A DNA stretch of 64,000 nt from Hofstenia miamia (taxonomy: Eukaryota; Xenacoelomorpha; Acoela): NCBI GenBank assembly GCA_004352715.1, contig SCFE01000039.1, forward strand, positions 1,859,543 to 1,923,542, read 5' to 3'. The notes below the pieces were generated by a model, which ran no database searches, was not told where the DNA came from, and worked only from the letters and a program-made list of their open reading frames with translations. Positions 38,067 to 47,921 of this stretch are shown here, piece after piece (the stretch's first letter is position 1; every line of letters starts with the position of its first letter). The translations under genes and the position numbers were made by a program.

Positions 38067-38220
38067 GAAAACAAAGATAAACTTGTGAACAATTTCAGCA
38101 TCAGAAGCATTACAGGCGAGGCAAATGCCTCAACAGCAGAATCATTGCAGAAGCGATCAAATGATCAAAAAGATGATAAACAAATAATTGACACACAGAT
38201 GAACCTAAACAACTATCAAA
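38067..38220 (+). CDS. SKOR: SKOR/Fussel-type co-repressor, exon 2
   Basis: A CATTAG acceptor and AAA|GTAAGT donor bound 154 nt. Entered in phase 0 from exon 1 it reads ENKDKLVNNFSIRSITGE and on to NLNNYQ without a stop, leaving phase 1. It is polar and Asn/Gln-rich with no known domain, as expected of the poorly conserved linker behind the SKI domains. Assignment rests on frame, distance (122-nt intron) and splice sites. Confidence 0.8.
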
Positions 38221-38302
38221 GTAAGTTATTTGATTTACTTCAAGTTAAATTAATAAATATTCTGGATTTATATTATAAACAATATAACGATTATACCCTT
38301 AG

Positions 38303-38469
38303 ACAAAATCAATTCTCAAATGATGCAATGGGCCTCCTCTAATGGCATGTTTAATGAAATCTGTAAAAATTCTTTGATCAATCATTCTTACTCTTCCTTG
38401 CCATTCATTAACCCTGTCGTACAGTTTTTCGGTAGAGAAAAAGGTACTTTTGCTAATAACTTCTATTAA
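38303..38469 (+). CDS. SKOR: SKOR/Fussel-type co-repressor, exon 3 (possibly last)
   Basis: After a CCCTTAG acceptor the phase-1 frame reads NKINSQMMQWASSNGMFNEI and on to PVVQFFGREK. At 38443 a possible donor AAG|GTACTT would keep phase 1. Reading through instead gives GTFANNFY and a stop at 38467-38469. If spliced, the next in-phase candidate is 43694-43747, but that exon may belong to the DUF4806-like gene. The protein would then be about 427 residues, shorter than vertebrate SKOR proteins, so more exons are possible. Confidence 0.7.
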
Positions 38470-39265
38470 AATTTGTTATATTTCGTACGAATATGATTAT
38501 TATGATGTAAAACTTTAAGTTTTATATAATGCAATTTGTTTTTAAAGTCCAAGAAATTTAGTGTAAAACTTAGTTTCATTATTTCAGGTAAAGTAATTTT
38601 ACGCTAAATTGTCAATTGATAACAAAGTAAAAACAGACAAGAGATAACATTCGCACGATTCAGATCTCGATATAATTTAATTCAATTTAATAAAAGTGAT
38701 ATTTGTGATGTTCTGTAAATCGAAATACATGTGTGTAGTGCAGAACTAAAAAACTTTATAAAGGTTTTCTTACTGTTCAATTTTATACTTATATTAGCTG
38801 AAATGCTCTATAATAATTTAAATTAGGCCTATGGTTTTCTATAGCAACGGAGTTAACCAAATATCTAAAAACTGCTTTCAATTCAAGTTTATAAACCTAA
38901 ATAATCGAAATTGCCAGTTCTAATAAGTTTTTTTTGCTTAAATGCATTCTAAGCTAAACCCATTAGTCAGTATTTGAATTGAATTTGTACTTAATCTTCA
39001 AATAAATTCGTGGAAACATTTGCCCCAATGAATTTAACTTAAAGTAAAACTAGAAGATTCTCTAATTTTCAACACTTCCCCAAAATTGATTCAGTATGAT
39101 TTCTATTACGAATTCGCATACAAGAAACTGGCATTAAATGTAATTTAATTATTAGTGAAAATGTTACACTCATAATACAAAAACCTGAGATTTCTTCAAA
39201 AGTGTTTCGGTAATATAGTATGGGAAAATTGGAAAAGAAGACAAAAAATTTCTAAACATGCACAT
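38470..39265. other. Noncoding stretch 3' of SKOR exon 3
   Basis: AT-rich; nothing supported. Either the 3' flank of SKOR or the start of a long intron. Confidence 0.5.
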
Positions 39266-39960
39266 NNNNNNNNNNNNNNNNNNNNNNNNNNNNNNNNNNN
39301 NNNNNNNNNNNNNNNNNNNNNNNNNNNNNNNNNNNNNNNNNNNNNNNNNNNNNNNNNNNNNNNNNNNNNNNNNNNNNNNNNNNNNNNNNNNNNNNNNNNN
39401 NNNNNNNNNNNNNNNNNNNNNNNNNNNNNNNNNNNNNNNNNNNNNNNNNNNNNNNNNNNNNNNNNNNNNNNNNNNNNNNNNNNNNNNNNNNNNNNNNNNN
39501 NNNNNNNNNNNNNNNNNNNNNNNNNNNNNNNNNNNNNNNNNNNNNNNNNNNNNNNNNNNNNNNNNNNNNNNNNNNNNNNNNNNNNNNNNNNNNNNNNNNN
39601 NNNNNNNNNNNNNNNNNNNNNNNNNNNNNNNNNNNNNNNNNNNNNNNNNNNNNNNNNNNNNNNNNNNNNNNNNNNNNNNNNNNNNNNNNNNNNNNNNNNN
39701 NNNNNNNNNNNNNNNNNNNNNNNNNNNNNNNNNNNNNNNNNNNNNNNNNNNNNNNNNNNNNNNNNNNNNNNNNNNNNNNNNNNNNNNNNNNNNNNNNNNN
39801 NNNNNNNNNNNNNNNNNNNNNNNNNNNNNNNNNNNNNNNNNNNNNNNNNNNNNNNNNNNNNNNNNNNNNNNNNNNNNNNNNNNNNNNNNNNNNNNNNNNN
39901 NNNNNNNNNNNNNNNNNNNNNNNNNNNNNNNNNNNNNNNNNNNNNNNNNNNNNNNNNNNN
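39266..39960. other. Assembly gap, 695 N
   Basis: Run of N with a non-round size, so probably an estimated gap. Confidence 0.99.
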
Positions 39961-39996
39961 GGTTATCACCGAAATATATATATATATATATAAATA

Positions 39997-40032
<36 letters not shown>

Positions 40033-40449
40033 CCTTCGTGATTTTAGAACTAATCTATCGAAATTTAATAAAATAAATGTAAACAAAATGGAGTAGAATA
40101 AAAAATAAGAAATTTAGAACTTTATGAACGGCTTTATCAATTTGAAGTATAATATAACAACAACAGTGCAAATTTAAACATGTTGGAGTTGATTACATCA
40201 TTTTCTCTTAAATTTGATACGTTTTTTTCTAATATTGCTATTCCATAATTTGAATGGTAAAATGTAGATTAGGACTAGAATGACAACAAGTATGAATCCT
40301 TGCAGTCTTTGGGACAATTTCTGTTGTTTTGTAACACTGCAAACATTGTAATCAATAAATTTTGAAAATCAAAAATAGAATTTCCTAAACGGATTTTAAC
40401 CTAATTAACCGGCTCCTGCAGATTAACCGGCTTTAACATATATATATAT
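39961..40449. other. Noncoding stretch between two gaps
   Basis: An interrupted (TA)n tract at 39974-40030 contains AAATAATG, the same interruption that frames the 118-N gap at 45026. TTAACCGG motifs lie at 40404-40430. No gene. Confidence 0.55.
40404..40430. repeat. ATTAACCGG motif pair beside gap
   Basis: Two ATTAACCGGCT units, related to 35657-35708. Confidence 0.6.
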
Positions 40450-41449
40450 NNNNNNNNNNNNNNNNNNNNNNNNNNNNNNNNNNNNNNNNNNNNNNNNNNN
40501 NNNNNNNNNNNNNNNNNNNNNNNNNNNNNNNNNNNNNNNNNNNNNNNNNNNNNNNNNNNNNNNNNNNNNNNNNNNNNNNNNNNNNNNNNNNNNNNNNNNN
40601 NNNNNNNNNNNNNNNNNNNNNNNNNNNNNNNNNNNNNNNNNNNNNNNNNNNNNNNNNNNNNNNNNNNNNNNNNNNNNNNNNNNNNNNNNNNNNNNNNNNN
40701 NNNNNNNNNNNNNNNNNNNNNNNNNNNNNNNNNNNNNNNNNNNNNNNNNNNNNNNNNNNNNNNNNNNNNNNNNNNNNNNNNNNNNNNNNNNNNNNNNNNN
40801 NNNNNNNNNNNNNNNNNNNNNNNNNNNNNNNNNNNNNNNNNNNNNNNNNNNNNNNNNNNNNNNNNNNNNNNNNNNNNNNNNNNNNNNNNNNNNNNNNNNN
40901 NNNNNNNNNNNNNNNNNNNNNNNNNNNNNNNNNNNNNNNNNNNNNNNNNNNNNNNNNNNNNNNNNNNNNNNNNNNNNNNNNNNNNNNNNNNNNNNNNNNN
41001 NNNNNNNNNNNNNNNNNNNNNNNNNNNNNNNNNNNNNNNNNNNNNNNNNNNNNNNNNNNNNNNNNNNNNNNNNNNNNNNNNNNNNNNNNNNNNNNNNNNN
41101 NNNNNNNNNNNNNNNNNNNNNNNNNNNNNNNNNNNNNNNNNNNNNNNNNNNNNNNNNNNNNNNNNNNNNNNNNNNNNNNNNNNNNNNNNNNNNNNNNNNN
41201 NNNNNNNNNNNNNNNNNNNNNNNNNNNNNNNNNNNNNNNNNNNNNNNNNNNNNNNNNNNNNNNNNNNNNNNNNNNNNNNNNNNNNNNNNNNNNNNNNNNN
41301 NNNNNNNNNNNNNNNNNNNNNNNNNNNNNNNNNNNNNNNNNNNNNNNNNNNNNNNNNNNNNNNNNNNNNNNNNNNNNNNNNNNNNNNNNNNNNNNNNNNN
41401 NNNNNNNNNNNNNNNNNNNNNNNNNNNNNNNNNNNNNNNNNNNNNNNNN
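40450..41449. other. Assembly gap, 1000 N
   Basis: Exactly 1000 N; left edge in a (TA)n tract. Confidence 0.99.
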
Positions 41450-41998
41450 TCTTACAAGCGGGGTAATGCATATCTAGATTAACTATTGTTGTCTCATGTA
41501 CACGTTTCTGTTTATCCATACTAAACTGTATTTAGAATCCATATGATATTAGAATAACATGTAACAGCCACAATTTAGGTAACCGTATGAGAGAGACTCC
41601 AGTTAACAATGGGCTCACTGCCCGAAGTGGTATCTGATCACCAAGAAGCCATCCGCCCATCCGCAACAGAGTAATGTTCCATCCATTGATAGAACTCAGC
41701 TCATTCTCATTTCATCTAATTTTATTATGTGTACCCTAACTGTGTGATAATAAAAGGTAGTGCAGACACTATTCGACTTAATAACTCATTCTCAAACACA
41801 AGTGTGACTTTTAGTAGTGTATTAATGCAATCGCTCATTGGCACTAACTGCTGATATAAAAATCAAGTAAATAAATAACGCAGCAGTTTCCTACATATAA
41901 TAGTACGTGATACTAACTATTGACACTAGCTGCGGAGAATTAAAAAGGAGTTAAAAACCATTAAGGCTACAAACAAATACTAGCAGCTTCCTAACCAG
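41450..41998. other. Noncoding stretch, possible old dispersed repeat
   Basis: CCCGAAGTGGTATCTGATCA at about 41621 resembles CCCGAAGTGATATCCTAAGC at about 49552, with weak similarity in the flanks. No gene. Confidence 0.4.
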
Positions 41999-42671
41999 GC
42001 GCGGATGCAGCTTTTTAGCGAGGGGGTTGGTATTGGCAATATATGGCCTATATGCATACATGTATTACGCATTGGTGTGTATCTATTACGCAGCGGACGT
42101 CTAATTCTGCTGTACTATATGTTTCTTATATGTAGTGTTTTCTGTACTCTTAAATGTTCGAATTCTTTGACCATGTTCTACATCCTAGGTTATACTCAAC
42201 CCATGCCCACCCCTTGATTATGTCAAGTTTCCTGGACAGGAACTAACACTATTGATTTTTACTTTAAAAAGATTGTTAATGAGAAAAACCATTCAGAATT
42301 TAATAAATATAAGCCTTTATTTCTAATTAATAGTGTTCTATTCTATGTGCAGTAAGATCACATCTAAATTTCACAAAAAACAAATAAATGAGTCTGCCTA
42401 AAATCCAAAAAATAACACAAGTACATAGTTATATAGAGTCATAACATTTTGGCCCACCCACCCAATATTGAATTGCTTCCGGCGTCTCTGCATAATTTAC
42501 ATTATATAAATTAATTGGCAATATTTATATGCTACATTATTTATTAAAATTTATAATTAGTAACACCAGAATGAATTAACTCACCTAGCTCGCTTAATTG
42601 ATAAATGAAAGTAAAAGTATAGAAATGGAGAACTGTTGTATTTTCGATATAACCTAGACGGACTAATTCTC
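41999..42671. repeat. Dispersed repeat, copy B
   Basis: Counterpart of 33938-34610. Here sequence continues past the point where copy A enters a gap, so the true right end could be tested by comparing other copies. Confidence 0.7.
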
Positions 42672-43693
42672 ATTGTTTTAATGCTTCAACAAGAGTTTCT
42701 TGTTTCACATTAAACAAATAAATAATAGTTGTTGTAAAGTATTCTCAGAATTTCAAACTCTGGTAATTAGTAAAGCTAACATTGCACAGCTTTAATAATA
42801 ACTCTTGTGAAACAAATCATTTGTATCAAAGGACACGACATATGGAGACTCTATATACACAACATTTACGAATTACAATCGTGAATTTGTTATTATTTCT
42901 GAATTATAACAGTAAATTTTACAAATCAAAAAATATTCACAGCAATATGGGAAAACCAATAATATAATTCACCACAAATTCCCGCGATTCCCCACGGGGA
43001 TTGAAATTAGGACCATCACACAAGCCTGGTAACATCTCTGTCACAATGTACTTTAATAAGCGTTGCCAAATTATGAAGACAAGGAGATATGTATGATAGA
43101 GAACATCCGGTGAGGTGCATACAAAATTCTTAAACTCCGAGGGGGTGGGGTTTGAACCCCATGTCTAGTGTTCATGTCTAGTGTTCATGTTATTTATAGT
43201 TTTGACCCCATAACTTCTTCATAATATGTGCAAAGATATCCAAATCCGATTGAGGCATGCCATGCGCAAAGTCATTAGTCGAGGAGTCGAAAAAGTTTCA
43301 AGGTTATTTCGCGATCTTATCCAGATCTAATTTTTGTAATAACCCGTCGCAAAAAATAACAAAGTCGGTAGTTGAAACTGATGCTATTCTGAATTCATAT
43401 AGTTTTCTGATATTTTTTTTTAAACATGAATGTTATATTATATGTAGCAACCAAAACTGATGGCGATAAGCGATTAGACGTTATGGTTTATTGGTTTTAC
43501 TGTAACATTTTTTACATATTAAATATACATGGTTTTTGTTCTACGTGTGTTTTTAATCATAATTTAGTTTATTTAAGTAGAAATGTAGTGATTGAAAGTT
43601 TTATCTTGAAATGCTGATCAGTTTTATTCAATTTAATTAATTTTAAATTACATGATTAAAACTGCTTAAAATATATTACTTGTTTTTGTTTAG
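42672..43693. other. Noncoding stretch
   Basis: No supported gene. A perfectly self-complementary GGGGTTTGAACCCC near 43147 resembles a tRNA T-arm, but no tRNA fold surrounds it. A short tandem TGTCTAGTGTTCA follows. Confidence 0.45.
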
Positions 43694-43747
43694 ATGCTGT
43701 AAATACTTCATTCCCACTAGAGTTGCAGGAACGTTTTCTATATTCCG
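43694..43747 (+). CDS. Candidate exon (DUF4806-like gene or SKOR continuation)
   Basis: 54 nt between a TTGTTTAG acceptor and G|GTTAGT donor, phase 1 in and out, reading DAVNTSFPLELQERFLYS. The phase fits both SKOR exon 3 before it and the candidate exon at 44214 after it. The content (FPLELQE) does not decide the owner. Confidence 0.35.
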
Positions 43748-44213
43748 GTTAGTCAAAAAATTGTGATTATTTTATTTACAATATATTTTAGGCAATTGTT
43801 GAACATTGGTTTTTCATTACTTCTTTCAGTGCAAAGTCAACTCGGACTGTGAATTTCATTAGTAACTATCGACTTGTCTTCTTTCATTGCCAGGCAAAAG
43901 TAAGGCCAATTTTAAATATTCAATAAGCTATTATTTAAACTAATTTACACATTGATCAGCATTTCAAGAGAATTTGACAATGGTAATTTTATCTATAATA
44001 AATTGAATTTAGTGTTTGCCCTTTGCAAACGCGATATTAGTGCTATATTATGCATTAAATATGTTTGTTGAATTGAAGGTTATTTCAAACATTGGGAAGT
44101 ATAAGTAAGTGAATGCAATTTGCCCGTTTATTATATTTTAATGCTTTAAGATCTATGCTTTCTAAATAAATTATGTATTTATATTTTCTATACACTGAAA
44201 TTATGAATTTTAG
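43748..44213. other. Intron-like stretch
   Basis: AT-rich, nothing recognised. Confidence 0.4.
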
Positions 44214-44924
44214 ATTTTAATCCTTTGAATAGTGAAGTTCCGAGAACCCCTCAAATATCTTTTCAACAGCCAACTGTCTCACATGATGGTTATTACTATT
44301 ATAATCTCACCTTTGTTTATTTTAAGTTCATGAAATTTTAAATCAAATAAGAAAGGATATAATTTTGATAAAACAGCAAAACTGTCGAATTGAATATATG
44401 TTGAGCACATTGTTGAGGAATTCTTCATCAACTTCATAACAGATGAACACTTAAGCATTGTATTCTGAGTTTTGGAAAAATATTGCCTGTATCCAACAAG
44501 GTTGCCTTTGATTCCCTTAACTCGTTGTTAAAAGACTCTTCCACAAAACATGTTATGGTATGATTTTTTTATATCAATTAATCCAATTTTTTTAAAAACA
44601 TTTCTTAATTACGAAAACTTGTGCTAGCGTCGGTGCAAATATACGTTCTATGATGGGTGCAATTTTCACCAATAAATTTTGTGAAGAAATCAGTATAACT
44701 GGCCGTACTGGTGAAATTCCACTAATAGGCTCAGAGCTGCTCCACACACTGCATGGTATTTTCACAATCAATTTTCAAGGTTTAAATTTCATTTAGAATG
44801 TATTTTGGCAAACGATGAGCAAGCAAACGAGTTTGCAATTAATCAAGAGATAACCAAATGGTTGAAGTATTCAAAGGACCGAGATGGAGGTCGACAAAAA
44901 CGGAGGGACTTAAAAAACTTGTAG
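44214..44924 (+). CDS. Probable DUF4806-type gene or pseudogene, C-terminal exons
   Basis: Exon-like blocks are 44214-44288 (DFNPLNSEVPRTPQISFQQP), 44327 to about 44399 (VHEILNQIRKDIILIKQQNC), 44470-44557 (ILPVSNKVAFDSLNSLLKD), about 44630-44755 (ANIRSMMGAIFTNKFCEEIS, TGRTGEIPLIGSELL) and 44797-44924 (EITKWLKYSKDRDGGRQKRR, stop TAG). The last two carry the DUF4806 pattern: R-L-LFTN-LA, W-GR-G-, then I--WL--A-DR. A coiled-coil-like segment and an LP-S---FD-L--LL block before it also match that family's usual layout. Phases agree between the first two blocks and between the last two. They do not agree between the 44470-44557 block and the next, so either my splice choice is wrong or the gene is broken. 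Function of the domain is unknown; many copies occur in some invertebrates. Confidence 0.5.
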
Positions 44925-44989
44925 TTTTAATCCTTGTTTAATATAGTTGTGAAATGGATTATTGCAAAAAGGCACGTATATACATAATG

Positions 44990-45025
<36 letters not shown>

Positions 45026-45146
45026 NNNNNNNNNNNNNNNNNNNNNNNNNNNNNNNNNNNNNNNNNNNNNNNNNNNNNNNNNNNNNNNNNNNNNNNNNNN
45101 NNNNNNNNNNNNNNNNNNNNNNNNNNNNNNNNNNNNNNNNNNNATA

Positions 45147-45182
<36 letters not shown>

Positions 45183-45720
45183 TGTGTGTAAAGAAATCTT
45201 ATGACATTGTATTATTCTTTGTTTTTAGGTATATCAACGCTTTTACTAGCAGAGAAACTTGAAGATCCATATTGGTTACTCTTTATTTTATTTATATTAA
45301 AGCAATTTTTTAGCTTACAAGTACTTCACATCAAGGGAAACTGAAGAAAGTTATGTATTAAAAATTTCTACATGATCAGGTAAATCATAATTTTTTGTTA
45401 GTTATTATACGAATATCATTTTGCAGTAATTCATTTCACTTTGCGCATATATCATTTAAATATTTGCATTTTAAGATATCATTAATTTACTTTTTTGTTG
45501 TGCAACATTATATTTTGTTATTTTATATTGTAATATTATACCATTTATATTGTAACCGATTATATATGTATGTATGTGTGTCTGCATGTGTGTTAATTTA
45601 AGCGTTATTTATGTTTTTCAGTTTGTTTATGTATTTGTAAACTACTATAGAATTGTTCATTGCTAAATATAATTTTAAAGCAGTCTCACTATTCGGTAAT
45701 AGTGATAGCTCAACATAGGC
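44925..45720. other. Noncoding stretch with (TA)n and a 118-N gap
   Basis: (TA)n at 44994-45023 and 45152-45178 flank the N run 45026-45143. The tract edges repeat the AAATAATG interruption seen at 39988. Otherwise nothing. Confidence 0.6.
45026..45143. other. Assembly gap, 118 N
   Basis: Run of N inside a (TA)n tract. Confidence 0.99.
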
Positions 45721-45855
45721 ATGGAATGTTGGCTGAATGTTGGCATTGAATGTTTCCCCAACATTGGCATGCAATGTTGGGCCAACGTTGGGCTTGTGGT
45801 AAAAAGCCAACGTTGGCCGACATTCAATGCCAACGTTGGACCGACATTGGCAATA
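45721..45855. repeat. Cluster of CAACGTTGG-type palindromic motifs
   Basis: About eight copies of CAAYRTTGG, several as perfect palindromes (CCAACGTTGG), in both orientations and spaced 12-30 bp. The whole block is roughly self-complementary around 45800 (GGGCCAACGTTGGGC against GCCAACGTTGGCC). It keeps an open frame on both strands (repeated NVGPTL-like translation), which follows from the repeat and is not a gene. Confidence 0.8.
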
Positions 45856-46668
45856 GATGAAATGTTTATTGGGTTTATGGTGTGGAAGTTTCAAAAAACA
45901 ACGATTGGGACAGCAAAAGTAAAAATTCAAGAGGCGCCAATTTTTAGTTTATTTGTTACTATAAATATAAAGAGAATCTGAAATTGAGTGAAATGCGAGT
46001 GCTATGATACATAGTTGTAAAAAGAGGCCCACCGAATTGATTTATCTCCTTTAGACATGCACACATTGTATAGAGGTGCTAAAAATATTTATATGGCGGA
46101 TCAGCACTGCTAGTCTCAATTGTTTCTGATGACATTAAGAAATGTTTTCTTTTGTTAATATTTTCATAGAAATTGCCTTTGCAAATTTGTAAACATTGTG
46201 ACTTAATGTAATTTTGTACCAAAGTCGTAATATTTTAATGACTTATTTTTGTTGAAAACCTTTAATATAGAATGTCTTTTGAAGTATGATATTGAAAGCA
46301 TACAAAAATTGTTTATTGTGAAGCTATATTATGATTTGTGAATAACTGAAATTCAACTAGTTTCACCATATTCTCAATTTTGCGGAATGCTAATTTCTAC
46401 AAGGTTAGTTCAATATTAAATTATACCAATATTTAGACCCAATTAATTTTAAGACAACGAAAAAGTAGCCTAGGTTTAATAAACAAAGATATTCAAGGTT
46501 GAATATAAATTTATATCTCACAAAAAACATAATTTCTACAAGTGCACAATTGTACACATTGTGTCTCAAGAAATATTTTGTCCAAATCATTGTGAAATCG
46601 TAGTGCGACATTAAATATTTTCTAAATATTTAAAAATTTCCAATTTGAATCAATTTAACCTAAATGTA
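45856..46668. other. Noncoding stretch
   Basis: No supported feature. Confidence 0.5.
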
Positions 46669-47919
46669 CAGGGTGACCATAAAGTCCTTTCGGTATTTGT
46701 TTTTATAATGAAAATTCATTGACAAACATTAAAGCAATTTTTTTTGGATTTGCTTTACTAAATCAATAAAATTATCGGTTATAAACATTTATTTTGGTAC
46801 ACTTTTTGAATTTTTGACAAAATGTTCAATTCTTGTTCAGCGCGCGTGGAGAAAGAGTTTAGATCAGATCCCCCAAGCGACAAGACAATTCAATCAACAT
46901 ACAAAAAATTTTTGTGAAACTGGTAGCATTCATGAAAAAGAGAGATGTCGCCGTCCAAAAGTCAGCAATGAAAACATTGAAAAAATCCGGTCTCATTTTG
47001 AAGAAAATCCTTCATCCTCACTGCGACAAGCATCAAGAAAAATGGATATTTCGTGTGAAACTATTACAAAGTGTTTAAAATATACGATCAGAATGAAGTC
47101 ATTTCACTATACTCGTGTGCAACAACTTCTTCCTGATGATTATAATGCAAGAATGGAATATTGTGAATCCATGTTACGTCAGCTACGATATGATTCATCA
47201 TTAATTGATCGGATGAGGCAAAGTTCAATCTTCAGGGCGATGTTAACACACATAACTACATTATTTGGGGATATACGAATCCTTACGCCTATAGTGAACA
47301 ACCATTAAAAAGTCCAGGAATAACTGTTTCGGCAGCAATGTTTAAGAGAAAATTGATTGGTCCTTATTTTTTCGACGAAAACAAGGTTAAGCAAGACAAT
47401 TATTTAAAAATGCTATAAGAATATTTCGTACCTTGCCTAAGGGCATCTCAAAAATTATCAACAACTCATTTCCAACAAGATGGAGCACCACCACATTGGG
47501 GACTTCAAGTACGAGATTATTTGAATGAAGTTTTTGGCGATAAATGGATTGGTCGCTCAGGACCCGCAGCATAGCCTCCAAGAAATCCAGACCTCACACC
47601 TCTAGATTTTTACTTATGTGGGGGGGACATTAAAGAGTTTATGCACAAAAAGCAACCAAAATTCTGAAACTCTAAAGAGACTTTTTAAAAATGAATTTTC
47701 TAAAAGCTCAAATACAACACTTGAAAAGGTCTTTGAAATTATGGTGACCCGCTTAACAAAATGTGTAGTGGCTAATAGAGGACACTTTCAGCACCAGTAA
47801 TTTTATAAACATAATTTCGAATTGTACACCTTTGCTGTTTTATTGCTCAATAAATTTTATTTGTCCTGTTTATTTTTTATTGTCTGTAAAAATACCGAAA
47901 CGACTTTGTGATCCCCCTA
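46669..47919 (+). mobile_element. Tc1/mariner superfamily element, DD41D spacing, bounded by TA
   Basis: The 1251-bp unit is flanked by TA at 46667-46668 and 47920-47921. Its ends, CAGGGTGACCATAAAGTCCT and (inverted) TAGGGGGATCACAAAGTCGT, align over about 30 bp and share TTTCGGTATTT further in. It encodes one decayed transposase. Non-long-terminal structure, TA target and the DDE motif place it in IS630-Tc1-mariner. Confidence 0.9.
46822..47800 (+). pseudogene. Transposase of the DD41D element, broken
   Basis: It starts MFNSCSARVEKEFRSDPP, the helix-turn-helix entry of this family. The reading then moves to a second frame near 46900 with ETGSIHEKERCRRPKVS and SSLRQASRKMDIS (second helix-turn-helix), and returns near 47210 for SDEAKFNLQGDVNTHNYIIW (first Asp). 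FQQDGAPPHWGLQVRDYL holds the second Asp and NPDLTPLDFYL the third. 41 codons lie between the second and third Asp, one of them a stop. Other stops lie after YLKML and near the C-terminus. With two frameshifts and at least three stops it cannot make protein, but the terminal repeats are intact enough for mobilisation in trans. Confidence 0.85.
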
Positions 47920-47921
47920 TA

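Noticed and set aside
43147-43160. GGGGTTTGAACCCC as a tRNA T-arm or SINE B box
   Set aside because: No acceptor stem, A box or anticodon arm in register on either strand.
45598-45981. Overlapping open frames on both strands with NVGPTL-like repeats
   Set aside because: They are direct translations of the CAACGTTGG motif cluster.
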